Positions 11,695-30,668 of a DNA stretch of 64,000 bases are shown here, piece by piece; position 1 is the stretch's first letter, and each line of letters opens with the position of its first letter. The translations under genes and the position numbers were made by a program. The notes beneath the pieces are model-generated. The model saw nothing but the letters and a program-made list of their open reading frames with translations, was not told where the DNA came from and made no database searches. Source of the stretch: Metaphire vulgaris (lineage: Eukaryota > Annelida > Clitellata > Crassiclitellata > Megascolecidae); the NCBI GenBank assembly GCA_018105865.1, contig CM030862.1, positions 13,248,374-13,312,373 of the forward strand, given 5' to 3'.

Positions 11695-13435
11695 TTACGA
11701 CGTGTCATTGCTAGTATTTTATGCAATTCTTTGTATTTCAATTGAAGTTTGCAAGAAATTTTGTGTTTTCTGCAGAAGGTTATTGTTGTTTGGTTTGTGA
11801 AGGGACAGATTTATTTATTTATGTCAAAAAGTTTGTTTATTCCTAAAGCCAATCTCCTTCTCTTTTACCAAACTGTATGATTGTATAGATATGTGCATGC
11901 ACTGTACACAAAAGTGTGCCTAAATTGGAAATGTTCTTTATTGTGGTGCTTTGCTGATTCCAAGTATTTTGCAGATTTTTGATTTAAAAACCTGTGCAGC
12001 CAAAGTGCTGTTAGTATTTGAGTCAAGGTTTTGAATGGAATCATGTTTTTTTAGCTAAGTTATCGCAATCAATTCCAGTAGCTGCCAATTTAAATTATGG
12101 GATTTAGTGACGTTTATGTTTATTTGCAGTTGCATGATATGTTGTACGCGCTTATTCAGTTATGATCACAATACAAAGAAATGTTTTGTACCATGAACAG
12201 TAAATGCTTCAATTATGCCTTTCATTTTAAAAAATATATATACCTGTATATTTAGCATGTTATAAATGGTCTTATTCATTTTTGTATTAATCATCATCAT
12301 CATAACTTTGATCAGAGGCTTGTTTTCATGGACATTGGACAGGGTGTCTAAACAAAGGAGTAACGACTCAACATCAATATCATGTTTTTGTCAGCAACTA
12401 ACTGAGAATCAGAGAAATGGTCTTCCACATGCAATGAAGGAAGCCTCTGATAGGCAGTAACTTATTTTACGAGTGCCACACGATTTGTGGGGATAATTTG
12501 AATCTTATGTGTGTTCACAGCAGGATTTCATGACATACTGTAACTAGAGGCCTAGTATCATATGGAAACCAGAGGTTCCAGTTATTGTAATTTCATTTGA
12601 TGACAGATCAAATAGCATGCGTTGTTTTACTCAAAGTTTTACTTCATTGTGGTTAAGGAATTTGACAACTGGCACGGGCATAAAACGCCACAGGCTAACA
12701 TAGTTATTGTTACAGATGAACATAAAATAAATGCTTCAAATTACTACTGCTGTGTTTATGCCTTTGAAATTGTCAGAAAATTAATCCATCCACTAGTAAT
12801 CAAACCCAATTAGCAACACGTTCAGGCAAAAACAGTGGCGAGTCAGATTACTTTCACTCGAGATTTTCTGAGGATCAGATACCTAGTTACACCACAAAAG
12901 TTTTCAAATAGGGCGGGCAGTCTAAAACAGTGGGCGTGCAACGTCCATTCCCCAGCAGAGACAAATGCAAAACTGAGGCAACCAATCAAATTGCAAGGCC
13001 TAAAAAATGAGAATTTTTCTTTTATTTTTTTTAGTTTACGGAACAAAATGGTCCGCTCTAAATATTTGGATTTGAACCCGCTAACTAGGTGTTACCCTAG
13101 TAACCAAAGCCCGCATTAACCTGACCCTTATTTAAGTAAAATACGTTCAAGAAATAAAGGTGACTATGAAGAGTCCGTACAGTACTATTAGATTCATGAC
13201 ATAACTTCTTCCGTCTCATTTTAGTTTTGCGCTCATAATCGGTATTTTTACGCTTAGTCCAATTAATAATGAGTACGAAAGAAAGAGTTACGTGAAAATA
13301 CTTTAAAATGGTCTTTTATACGAAGCAGCAAGAATATGAGCCTATTTATGTCGTGTGGCGCCGCCTGACGAATGCCGATATAACTCACGAATGGACGATG
13401 ACGTGTATTAAGACCTTCAGGACCTGACTGAATTG

Positions 13436-13607
13436 CAGTGGAGGCTCCATAGGGGGCCCGTACCCGCCTATTGAATGCTTGGCCCCCGCCCCGTTGGGAC
13501 CCTATAATAATAATGCTACATACATAACAACAAATAGTTGGCCCCTCCATGATTAGAAGTTGCCACCCCCAACGGCCCCCACTTGCCAAATCCTGGAGCC
13601 GCCACTG
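13436..13607. mobile_element. hAT-type miniature inverted-repeat element
   Basis: 172 bp. Ends are CAGTGGAGGCTCC and GGAGCCGCCACTG, near-perfect inverted repeats. The flanks CTGAATTG at 13428-13435 and CTGAATTG at 13608-13615 are an exact 8 bp target duplication, the length expected of hAT transposases. It has no coding capacity. Confidence 0.9.
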
Positions 13608-14944
13608 CTGAATTGTAACCATGGACGTTCCGCTGGAGTTTAGAAAACCCCCCATGGTCAATGCAGGCTCAGTGGCAAAAAATTGTTTTACCCGTGCTAC
13701 CTTGCCAGTGGAGATTGCAAACTTTTGGCTAGTAGACCGGCCCCCACTGCTCTTCAGTGACGTAGGCATGTTAAAAATAATTTAGGTTCTTTAACAGACA
13801 AACAGTACAGAATCGGCCTAAGTCACAGGTATTATGATAGTGGCGCCATAGAAGTTTATTGATTGAATGAAAACCAAATTCTGTGCTTCTCAATTGCAAA
13901 TAAAATTTTAAAACACAAGAGTTAAGCTCAAAAGCCTCAGGAGTCAGTAAACCTCAGGAGTCAGTACTATAGGATACTAGATTTGAATGGGTAACAGTGG
14001 TTCTCACACAGGGCAGACCCTATTGAACCACTCTAAACCTTGTTATTATTATTATTTGTGGCTATTATTAATTTGTTAAGCCTGTTAAATACAAAGAAAT
14101 CAACAAGGCTGTAAGTTTAAGGGAAACTACTTTAATATTGAAATTACACGAGAAAACATTGATGCCAACCAAAGTCAACGCTTCCGTATAGAAATTGTAT
14201 TACTTGTTACTGTATATAACAGCATACCAATAACATGAGAATAAACTGTAGTCATAGAACTTATTTCAGACGTACAGAGTATTTCTAAATGCATCACTGA
14301 TTAAATACAGATAAACATTAAATGTCACAGCAACATTCAGCAAAAACCATCTAAGGAAAGCACAACCAAAACAGAAAATCAAAACAGCGCTGAAATGACA
14401 ACCAGAAAGGAAGCATTCTCTTTAACAGGTCTGGCTAAATGCCTAGAATTCAAAGTCAACATTTCAAATTACCCGTCCAATCTCAAACTCCAATCTCAAA
14501 CACCGTTGAGCAGCAAGGAACTAAGCGTAAATCACACTAATAAAAGTTATACACACACACACACACACACAAGAATCTCAAGCAAGTCTCATATTAAAAT
14601 TAAGTGCCACCACAGTTTCTGGTCTCAATCAAGGGTTCTCATCCTGGTCATCAGGTTTTTGAAACACCCCATCAAAAATCCACAAAAATGCGGAATACAG
14701 AAACTGGTGTGCAAAAGAAAGCCGGTAAAATCTACCCTGCCGCCTCATACTCCACTCCAGGCCCACCAACCTCATAGGTGATCATAGACAAATTGAAAGT
14801 TTTCTCATCACTGTACAATGACTGACTCTATGAACTACATTTAACAGCCACGTTAAGTGCAACTCCGATCAGTTCATAATTCAGTGGAAAAGACACGTCA
14901 GTGGAAAGTGCGGCCCGTGAGAGTGGAGTGGTAGCAGCAGGGGC

Positions 14945-22384
<7,440 letters not shown>

Positions 22385-23428
22385 GCAATAAAAACAAAAA
22401 TCCTAAGAAAATAGCATAAATCAAAGATAATGAATTTCTTGGAACGAGAACGTTCAACTTCCAAAGCTTCGAAAAAATGGGCGAATCTCAACAACGAAGA
22501 AGAAACCGGATAAGGACTGGCCCCGAGTATTATTTCATCAGATGGTGCTGCAAACATTATCACAGCTGCGCAATAGAAGCTGAGTGGCGGTTTTATTCAG
22601 CCACTGACTAATTTAAATATGGGTTTTGGAACGTCTTTTCGCATTAAATCCAATGAAAGTTGTCCGATCTGTTTTATATTATTCTGTAGTCTCAGCGCTG
22701 TATATGTGCGTAATATTTCAACACATGCCTTAATGTGATGCACGTATGTGCGTCGCATTAGGTTATGGGACTAATGACGGCGCTACATAAGTTATCTTCC
22801 TTATTTTGACAAAAAACGACGCCCACAAAACGATCACCATAAAACACAACGCTAATCGATTCAAAATTCGTAATTGTATCTCTTTTCGTCAAAATATTAT
22901 TAATTTTATTTTAAAGCATAAAAATATTAAAACCTAAATGCGCAAATTCATTCTCACCACTAAACGCAAAGTTCAGAGACCCAAGAACATGTTTGTCGCT
23001 GGAGCTTTTCTAATCAACAAACTAAGCACCATAGAATTTGATCTGCACTGGCTAAGTCTGGCTTAACTCAATTTCTTCCTTTCCGGAAATCTTTATACTG
23101 TAGCTTTAAAAATAGGGCAAATATTAAAAAGCACAAGGAAACGTCACTATTTGTGTGTAAACATAGATCGAAAGCATGGATCTCGCATGGATCTCGACAA
23201 AGAAATCAAGGATCCTCAACATCACAACGGGCTCGATAATTTGCGCAGTCTTCAATCGCCAGATGGCAATGACAATTCATTATAGTAGACTGGCCGCGTA
23301 TCGTGGAATGTGCACCAGTCATCTGGCAGGAGATTAGCGTCACCCTTAGGTGCCTTAAGTGCTGGGGCGGGAAAATGGCTTTACTATACCGCCTAAAATG
23401 TTACCGTTAGGTCGTCTTTTGACACGAA

Positions 23429-24160
23429 CACTAGCGTCGCCACGGGGGGGGGGGCAAATGGGGGGCAGGTGCCCCCAACCTGCCCCAGACCACCTACCAG
23501 ATTCACGCAAATATGGTGAGAAAGTTTTCTGTGAAGGGGTGGCAGGGTTGGGTAAGAAATCTGACATGCTAGCCCCCTTTGCCCCCTCCCCCAACCAAAA
23601 ATTCCTGGCGACGCCACTGCAAACAGGCTATCAATTATATAATATTTTGTTTTCTATAGAACTTGTCATACAAGAAACCAGCTCCCTTAAACCCCTCCTT
23701 ATCTCTCATTCGATTTTGTAGACATTTGACAGACAACAGATTTCTGAAAGACTTTGTATAGTGTCGTTTCAAATGGCTCACCATTTTTCGGGGCATTTTG
23801 AATGCTCTAGAATAAAATTGAGGCAGAATATATTGACAATTCTAGTACGGTTTGACTCAGCTAAGCTGGGGACACACGAAAATGTGCTTTTAATTTGTTT
23901 CATCACTCTTCTGGATTTTCATATCTATAACCTACTGTAGCAATAATCCTTGCATTGTCCAATGTCAAACAGGCACTAGCGTCGCCACGAGAGGGGCAAA
24001 TGAGGGCAAGTGTTCTCCCAACCTGCCACAGGCCACCTACCAGATTCGCGCAAATCCTGTGAGAAAGTTTTCTGTGAAGGGGGGCAGCGGTGGGTAAGGA
24101 ATCTGACACGCTAGCCCCTTTTGCCCCCCCCCCAGCCAAAAATTCCTGGCGACGCCACTG
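23429..24160. mobile_element. Composite element: two hAT-type miniature elements flanking a 346 bp repeat unit
   Basis: Left copy 23429-23619 and right copy 23974-24160 have the same orientation, each starting CACTAGCGTCGCCAC and ending GGCGACGCCACTG. Outer flanks are GACACGAA at 23421-23428 and GACACGAA at 24161-24168, an exact 8 bp duplication around the whole structure. Inner flanks are CAAACAGG at 23620-23627 and 23966-23973. The interior is the same sequence as 4453-4799 (reverse strand, permuted). The simplest reading is that a miniature element sat in tandem copies of the 346 bp unit, and element-unit-element then moved as one hAT transposition. Confidence 0.88.
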
Positions 24161-24299
24161 GACACGAACCCGAGCTCTGGGACTGGGCTAGAGCAAACAG
24201 CAATGCATCATCTATAGAACAGTGTTTCCCAAAATATTGGCGCGATTTTTACAAAAGTCGGTCGCTACCCATAAGTGGGTCGCCGGGGCTCAGTCTAAT

Positions 24300-24355
24300 C
24301 ATGGGTCATGGGTCATGGGTCATGAGGTCATGGGTCATGGGTCATGGGTCATGGG
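24300..24355. repeat. GGTCATG heptamer tandem repeat
   Basis: About eight copies of CATGGGT/GGTCATG with one variant unit (CATGAGGT). It has no evident function. Confidence 0.85.
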
Positions 24356-24941
24356 CTACTGGGCTAGGGTGAATTCCCCCGAAAATTTCAAATTACCCCG
24401 GAAATTTTGGCATACTACATCAACTAACAGCTGCCCCTGGCAGAATTTCCCCCGGCTTTGTCAGTTTTCCCCCGGAGTCCAGGAGTCTAGGTTAAACACT
24501 ACGGCGTCCATCGGTTGATACCCTTCAGCAGCACCTTTGGATGCGTAATCCAACTGCATTTCAAGAAAGACCCAGTGCATAAGAATAATCAGTACTACTC
24601 TCCAAGGCGCTGTATAAGTTTACGAGATTTTATTTACTTACTTACTTATCAGATGAGGGAAAGGTCGATTCGTAGGTCAAGGAAGGGGGTCAACCTGTGA
24701 TGCAGCTCTCTGACTGAAAACAAAAACTCTGACGAAACCAGACTTAGTACTATACAGAAGTACAAGCGTCTGGCTATGCACAATGTCGGGATACTCGATC
24801 AGCAACGCCTACTGTAAATATACGCTCCTGTAGATAGATACATGCGTATAGCGTTATCAAGCACATAGGCCTATAGGCCTATATCATTATACGGTTAATC
24901 CACTGCGACTGCTGTTTTAATTAAAAAGCCAATATTCCTAT

Positions 24942-24942
<1 letters not shown>

Positions 24943-25002
<60 letters not shown>
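24943..25002. repeat. (CAG)n trinucleotide run
   Basis: About 19 CAG/GCA units with one CAA interruption. No open frame with splice signals spans it, so it is treated as non-coding. Confidence 0.9.
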
Positions 25003-25199
25003 ACTTTCAGTTCACGGCTATTAAGACTGACACTGACCAAATGACCACCATAATGTTCAGTCACGCAAAGCTGCACGTAGGCTCAATTTTCTTTTCCTGA
25101 CTGATCTCTGGAATGACTTGGTCTTTTGCGGATGGATCATGGATTTAAAGTATCATCGATAGATACCCTTGGGTATTAGAACTGGTGCTATAGAAGTGC

Positions 25200-25200
<1 letters not shown>

Positions 25201-25298
<98 letters not shown>

Positions 25299-25301
25299 TA
25301 T
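25201..25301. repeat. (AAT)n followed by (ATT)n: perfect trinucleotide palindrome
   Basis: About 18 AAT units run straight into about 14 ATT units, giving a hairpin-forming inverted repeat with almost no loop. Confidence 0.9.
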
Positions 25302-25878
25302 ACATTATTATAATTAATTATACAAGGCTTGTGTCTGTATATTCAAGTTATCGGTGTTGTCTCCATTTCCATCAGTTGACATTGAGTTTTCCCGCTGGAA
25401 ATCCGCAGACGTGGGTCACTGTTCCGAAACGTTTGGGGAACCATAATCTAGACTCTACTCTAGAGTAAGTGTAAGGCCCTACTGTGATATACTCGACAGC
25501 AAAGAGTTTCCGGAAATTATAGGACCTCTGTAGTCTATTATAAAGTTATATAGTTTGAAAAAAGACCCGGCGCCTTCAGCCTACAGTTGCACCAGAAACT
25601 GTCGTAAAAGCTTCCAGACAGATATCTCCTTGTGCTGGAATGCTGGCCCAATAGTATAAGTCAGAGCTGCCCAGCGCACACGCACACACACAATTTAAGC
25701 CACGTTGATATACACTGATAGGCCTCCTACACAATGTACACAATCACAAATAAAGTAAAGTAAAGTAAAATCTCGTAAACTTCTACAGCGCCCCGGAAAG
25801 CAGCACAGCAGTAGCTGCTTATTCTTATGCGCTTAATCTTTCTTGAAATAGCTATAGCCAGGGTGGGCAAAGGCGACT

Positions 25879-27468
25879 CAGTGGCGTAACCACGCCCGGG
25901 CAATTACGGGCAATGCCCGGGTTACTTTGCTTTCTGCCCGGGTTGAAAAATTTCTGCCCGGGTTGATTTTTTTTAAAAATTATGCCTTTAGTATTTGGAT
26001 AAACTTGCTTTTGCACTGCCAAGTACGTTATTGCAATACTATTCTAATAGTCTAAAACTAGTGTCTGGAAAACGTGTTTCACAGGTGGCAGGTATCAGCT
26101 AGAATTAAGTGCAGTAATTACTACAGTCATTGTTTGGCATGTATATGTATCTACGCGATATATCGAATTTCAGTTATGGCGGTAATCGCCTGCCCCTATG
26201 GACCATTCAATCCATGGACAACTAGTAGTCTATGTTCAATCCCTCTGCATCTTCCTCTACCGAAGTGGACGCTAGGTACAGTGTAAGGTGATAATTGTTG
26301 CTCTGGCCGTGGCTGACTGATACCAGGGATAGCAGGCAGATGACCTCTGCGCTCCAAAGAACTCGTCGTCGGTCGGGTCCAAGACTGTTTAATACTATAT
26401 TTAATTGCCTTGGGTCGGGTCGACCTGCCTTAGAAGCAAATCGCAGCTGCTTTGAGATTTGACCTTTTTGATCCGAGAGGGTACTCCGATTTTGATGTGT
26501 ATTTGGTCGGAAACGGGAAGGTCAGCACTGGGCAACAAGGTACATTGACATTAAGAGAGCATTCCTAAAATTCCTTTGTATTATATCAGAGCAGGTGGGG
26601 GTGTGCTTTAAGAGTTGACTCTTATTACAAGTTCGCGCCAAGAGTAAATTTATTGTTTTACTCACAATTTCGCGAATAGTCATATTTTTGAAATTGAAAG
26701 GCATAGTTTCACGGACACTGCGTCTGGATTGTAAAAGTTGCGTTTGGATTTCTCAAGAATTCTAAAGAGCTGAACATAACTGACTTATGCTTAGAAACAT
26801 CAGATGAAGTATGCCAAACTATTTCTTCGTCGATTGCAGCTAGTCATTATTTGCCAGACAGTTAAAATATCGGCGTCGTTGCGAACTCTAGAAATGACCA
26901 GAATAAACAGTCTCAGCCTCTGAATAAGGCCCCAGAGAACATTTCCAGAGAACTAGATAGCCCAGTGTAGCCTAAATTGCATACATAGGCCTACACGTGG
27001 AAATATTTTGGAGCCAAGAAATCAGCCAAACGTCGTTTCCAAAGTTACTATATTGCAGAATTTCCATGGTTGACTACTTCTGTCCAGCAAGATGCTGCGT
27101 ATTTCTTCTGTTGTCGTTACCAGAGCAAAGAAAGCGCACCACTTGGTGTACCTGATTGGCAGCACGCAACGGATCAAAGGTAGGGGCCTATGGATTCACT
27201 CTTTGAAATTCATCTGTTGAGCACTTGCGTTGCCTGAACTTGCCTCGTGGAATAGGATCAGTTTAAAATCCTCATGTTAATTTTTTAAAATATTTTTGTG
27301 GAGTGACTGTCCACAAATTACGTAAACAAAAGAGGAAGGAGTTTGAAAAGTGTGACAACTGTTGATAAGGGGGAGGGGGTTAAAATTCGCCCAAAAATTG
27401 CTTGTGTAATTTATGGACAGCCCATGGTCAGCTGCCCGGGTTACATTTTGACTCTGGTTACGCCACTG
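25879..27468. mobile_element. 1.6 kb non-autonomous hAT-type transposon
   Basis: Starts CAGTGGCGTAACCA and ends TGGTTACGCCACTG. It is flanked by AGGCGACT at 25871-25878 and AGGCGACT at 27469-27476, an exact 8 bp target duplication. CCCGGG-rich subterminal repeats (TGCCCGGGTT) occur near both ends. I see no transposase reading frame. A smaller element with ends like the one at 58049-58629 (GACTGTCCACAAATTACG and TGTGTAATTTATGGACAGCC, about 27306-27423) is nested near its right end. Confidence 0.88.
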
Positions 27469-27863
27469 AGGCGACTGCCTACCTGGATCTACAACCTTGA
27501 CCACCACGGACTACGGATTACAGGCTATGAATTTCACCCAGATTGAGCGCTCGTGAATAAGCCGGTGCACTGCGCCAAGCTTTAATCGGGCAGCGCTATA
27601 GAAATTTCGTGTTTACTTACTTACAGAAACAGACGCTCGATCGTCTTTGATACGGACGCACCTATAAACAAATCCAACACACACACACACACACACAGAC
27701 ACACACACAAGTCAATGCGCTAATGATTAATAATAATCGCTTGACAACTGTTGGCAATGTGAAAGGTGACTAGGTGAGGGCTGTGCTTGAGAAATTGCAT
27801 GCTTCACTTTGGTTTTTCCCTAAACGACAGGCCCTAGACAGGCCCTACTTAGCCTACTTCCTG

Positions 27864-27975
<112 letters not shown>

Positions 27976-28192
27976 ATATGGCAACCGAGATAGTTTTAAG
28001 ACTGCGAGTCGACCATGGTGGGTGGCCATGTAATAAGTTCAGAGGCGTCGGTTCCGTCTTGTCGTCGACCGACGAGAGAAACTTTTATGTTAAGTGCAAA
28101 AGTAAGTGGACTTAACAGCGCAAGTCTTTAACGGAAGAACAAGGAACAGAAGTCTTTTGTGCTGAGCCTGTGGAGGTCACTTGTCCTTCATA

Positions 28193-28228
28193 GACCTTGA
28201 CCTTGGCCTTGACCTTGGCCTTGACCTT
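28193..28228. promoter_or_regulatory. Three TGACCTT words at 12 bp spacing
   Basis: TGACCTT starts at 28198, 28210 and 28222 inside a CCTTGACCTTGG tandem repeat. TGACCTT is the reverse of AGGTCA, the half-site bound by nuclear receptors. The regular spacing may be only a simple repeat. Confidence 0.35.
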
Positions 28229-28876
28229 AAGTATCCTGATGCGCTGTTCGAACAAAGGATGCAAATCCACATAATTAGTCGATTGCTGAATATTCACGAT
28301 GGGGATATATCCTGATATATCCCCCATCTTATATCCCCTAGTGGAGCCGTACCTCTAATAGGATACCGGAGCGGTACTGGCTGTGGATAGAAATGTCTGT
28401 GACGAACTGCGGGAGGGAGAAGGTGCGGGGGGAGGGGGTGTTGCAAGGAAATCGTATCTGAGCACAGCAGCCTTGTGCAAGGCCGACTGCTTCTAGGGGA
28501 ATGAATGGAGCAGAGGATGATTGGAGCCGGGACTGTTTTAGAATGGGATCAGCGATATATATAGGCTACAAGAGGGAAACATTGGATACATTGAAGCGGG
28601 TTGGAGCAGAGCCACCTATATTTAGAGGAGGCTATGGTCGGAGGCCGTTGGACGTTTGATAGACAGCAGCAGCCGGGCCGAGCCGGCTCACCGGCCGAGC
28701 TCCTGCAATTCTTGTACCTACCACCAGAGAGGTAAGAATATTTTCTCTTTTCTTTTCTCCGAATGACCAAACCAGTTACATTGTAATTAATTGTTATTCA
28801 TTTCACGGCTTAAAGTTAATGGTTAGTTCTCTCCTCGTGCTGGCTGTAATAACGTAAAGACTTTTTCTATATTTAG

Positions 28877-29661
28877 GTGTGCTCTGCGCAATTGGAGGTT
28901 ACAGCGATGACGACGACGACGACGACGACAACAGTAGCAACTCTATAAACCAATCTACTAGTCTACTATTGCTAAGACTTCTTCTTACCGTGCTAGGCCT
29001 AATGGTAAAGAATTCATAATACAGTAGAGTGTAGAGCCTATAAACCTTTTGGTTACGATTGTTTTGAACTTCGTGTGTATACGAGAGTTTGATTGTATTA
29101 TTTATCTCTGTAGATGTCTCTTGAAGTCGATTGCGGATCTAAGTCTAAGTCATATGACCACAAGTGTTGTGGACTAAAGGCCTGGACTATTTCTGACCTA
29201 TTTAGGACTGCTAATGGTAGAAAGTCCACCGACGTATAGCAATGTAACGGTCTATTTAAATAAAATTTCCTCTTTTAGAAGAATCAGGGTTCGTAATGAA
29301 GAGATGTCGGATGCTATGATGTGTCGACGACTGTTCAATGCGACTTCGTATACGCTGTTCACTTCTTCGGGTAAGCCAACAGTCATTCGACCGACGACCA
29401 CTTTGCCCCAAGATTTAACTTTTGCCCGCCGAGGCGAAACGTGCCCCTAAGATTCCGAGTAAATTTATTAAGAAACCTACAGGAAATTATCCTGTAAAGC
29501 TTCTGCTTCGAAGCCTCTTAAAGTCAGGATTAGATTGGAAAGAAAACAAACGACATAAGTTATTAAACGGAAATTTTGAGTTTATTATTAAAAAGACAGA
29601 ATACGGAGACGACCTGGTGCTGATGCGTATACGAGAGAGATCGCTTGCTGCAGGAGTCTAG
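28877..29661 (+). other. Possible small uncharacterised gene
   Basis: A GC-richer island (28560-28736) ends in a good donor (GAGAG-GTAAGA) and could be a 5' exon. Further on, two overlapping frames (29214-29450, MVESPPTYSNV..., and 29422-29661, ending DDLVLMRIRERSLAAGV) read like one basic protein of about 148 residues broken by a frame change near 29422-29450. Other candidate starts (MSLEVDCGSK at 29112) are also in frame after an acceptor. I recognise no family. It may be a real short gene, a decayed one, or chance. Confidence 0.25.
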
Positions 29662-30214
29662 ACTAGACTAGCATTCGATGTCATGTTGTGCGGGGCTGTG
29701 TACAGCTGGTGATCAGTAGAGGGGCTATAGGTGCTTTTGCGTGCATCTTTCAAAAGACTGCTTTCTTTCCTTAGCCAGTAATACACAGTTTCTCATCCGT
29801 GAAAGTCGCATTTCAATCGCCCTATAACAAACCGGTCCTTTCAGCGCGACACACACAAACACACACTAACACACACTAACACACGTACTCGCAGGATACA
29901 CTGTACGTGTTGTGAACAGTGGTGTCAGACTGTCAGTGTAACCAAACCCGGGCAATGATATGGACAATGTCGAGCTAAAATTGCTTCCTGCGCAGGCTTA
30001 TAGGGTTTGCGTCATGCATCGCACCTTTTTAGTTTTTTCAAAGTTTCTATGGCGTATAAATTAAAGACTTAAAGTGTGAACTTTCTTAAAGTTAACACAC
30101 TCCATGCAGAATTATGCAAATTTGTACGTTTGTAATGTTTTTTAAAACTTGGCGGCATTATATCAAATAAATTATTACTAACACAACAAATCTCGCTACC
30201 ATATCAAGCCATTG

Positions 30215-30668
30215 TAGGGTTACCATGCGTCCGGGTTTCCCCGGACAAGTCCTCTTTTTGTGCCCCTGTCCGGGCGGCTTTTCAGAAAAAGGGCTATTGT
30301 CCGGGTTTTTATCCGTCCCGGGCAGGGGGTAGGTTTCCAGAGGCCCGGCGATCTGTAGAGGGCCGGGCTGGCCCGTAAAATGTTTAACACATGCATGGAA
30401 TATTAGCACCCTGAAAACCCTGACAAGCAGAAAAAGTCCATCAGAAGTTTTTCACGCTTGACCATTTTGTAATTACCAAAATACCGAAAAAGTCTGACGA
30501 ACAAAAAAGGTCAACATTTTACGAGAAACTGTCAAAGGACCCGTGACTTCTCAGCCCCCAGAGGCATGGAATTTCTGTCGTCTCCTCTGCACTTAAAACA
30601 TCGGTCAGATTTGATGACAATTTTGTGCGTCCTCTTTTTCCATCTGGCAATAAATTATGGCAACCCTA
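30215..30668. mobile_element. 454 bp non-autonomous hAT-type element
   Basis: Starts TAGGGTTACCAT and ends ATGGCAACCCTA, an inverted repeat. Flanks are AGCCATTG (30207-30214) and AGCCATCG (30669-30676), an 8 bp target duplication with one change. The interior is non-coding. Confidence 0.85.

Larger units (their letters stand above)
11029..14944. other. Intergenic region between convergent genes
   Basis: 3' flanks of the transporter (plus) and the reductase (minus). It contains an old hAT-type miniature element near 11507-11694, a fresh one at 13436-13607, a repeat of the type AGTGGTTCTCACACAGG near 13994-14057, and a (CA)n run at about 14551-14571. The selenocysteine insertion element of the reductase should lie in roughly 14100-14944 on the minus strand. 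I could not place it with confidence. Confidence 0.55.

Noticed and set aside
13263..13769. 168-codon minus-strand open frame
   Set aside because: Spans the miniature element at 13436-13607, so the frame is produced by repeat sequence.
14815..14890. SECIS candidate around ATGAACT...AGTTCAT and GTGATGAGAAAA...ATGATCAC
   Set aside because: The first pairs as plain Watson-Crick helix through the ATGA; in the second the distance between ATGA and TGAT is too short for the required helix. Neither fits the SECIS core.
24223..24505. Another hAT-like element beginning CAGTGTTTCCC
   Set aside because: The start looks like a hAT end and GGTTAAACACTA occurs near 24494, but the inverted repeat is imperfect and no 8 bp duplication was found.
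24943..25002. CAG run as a polyglutamine coding exon
   Set aside because: No extended frame or splice signals support coding on either side.
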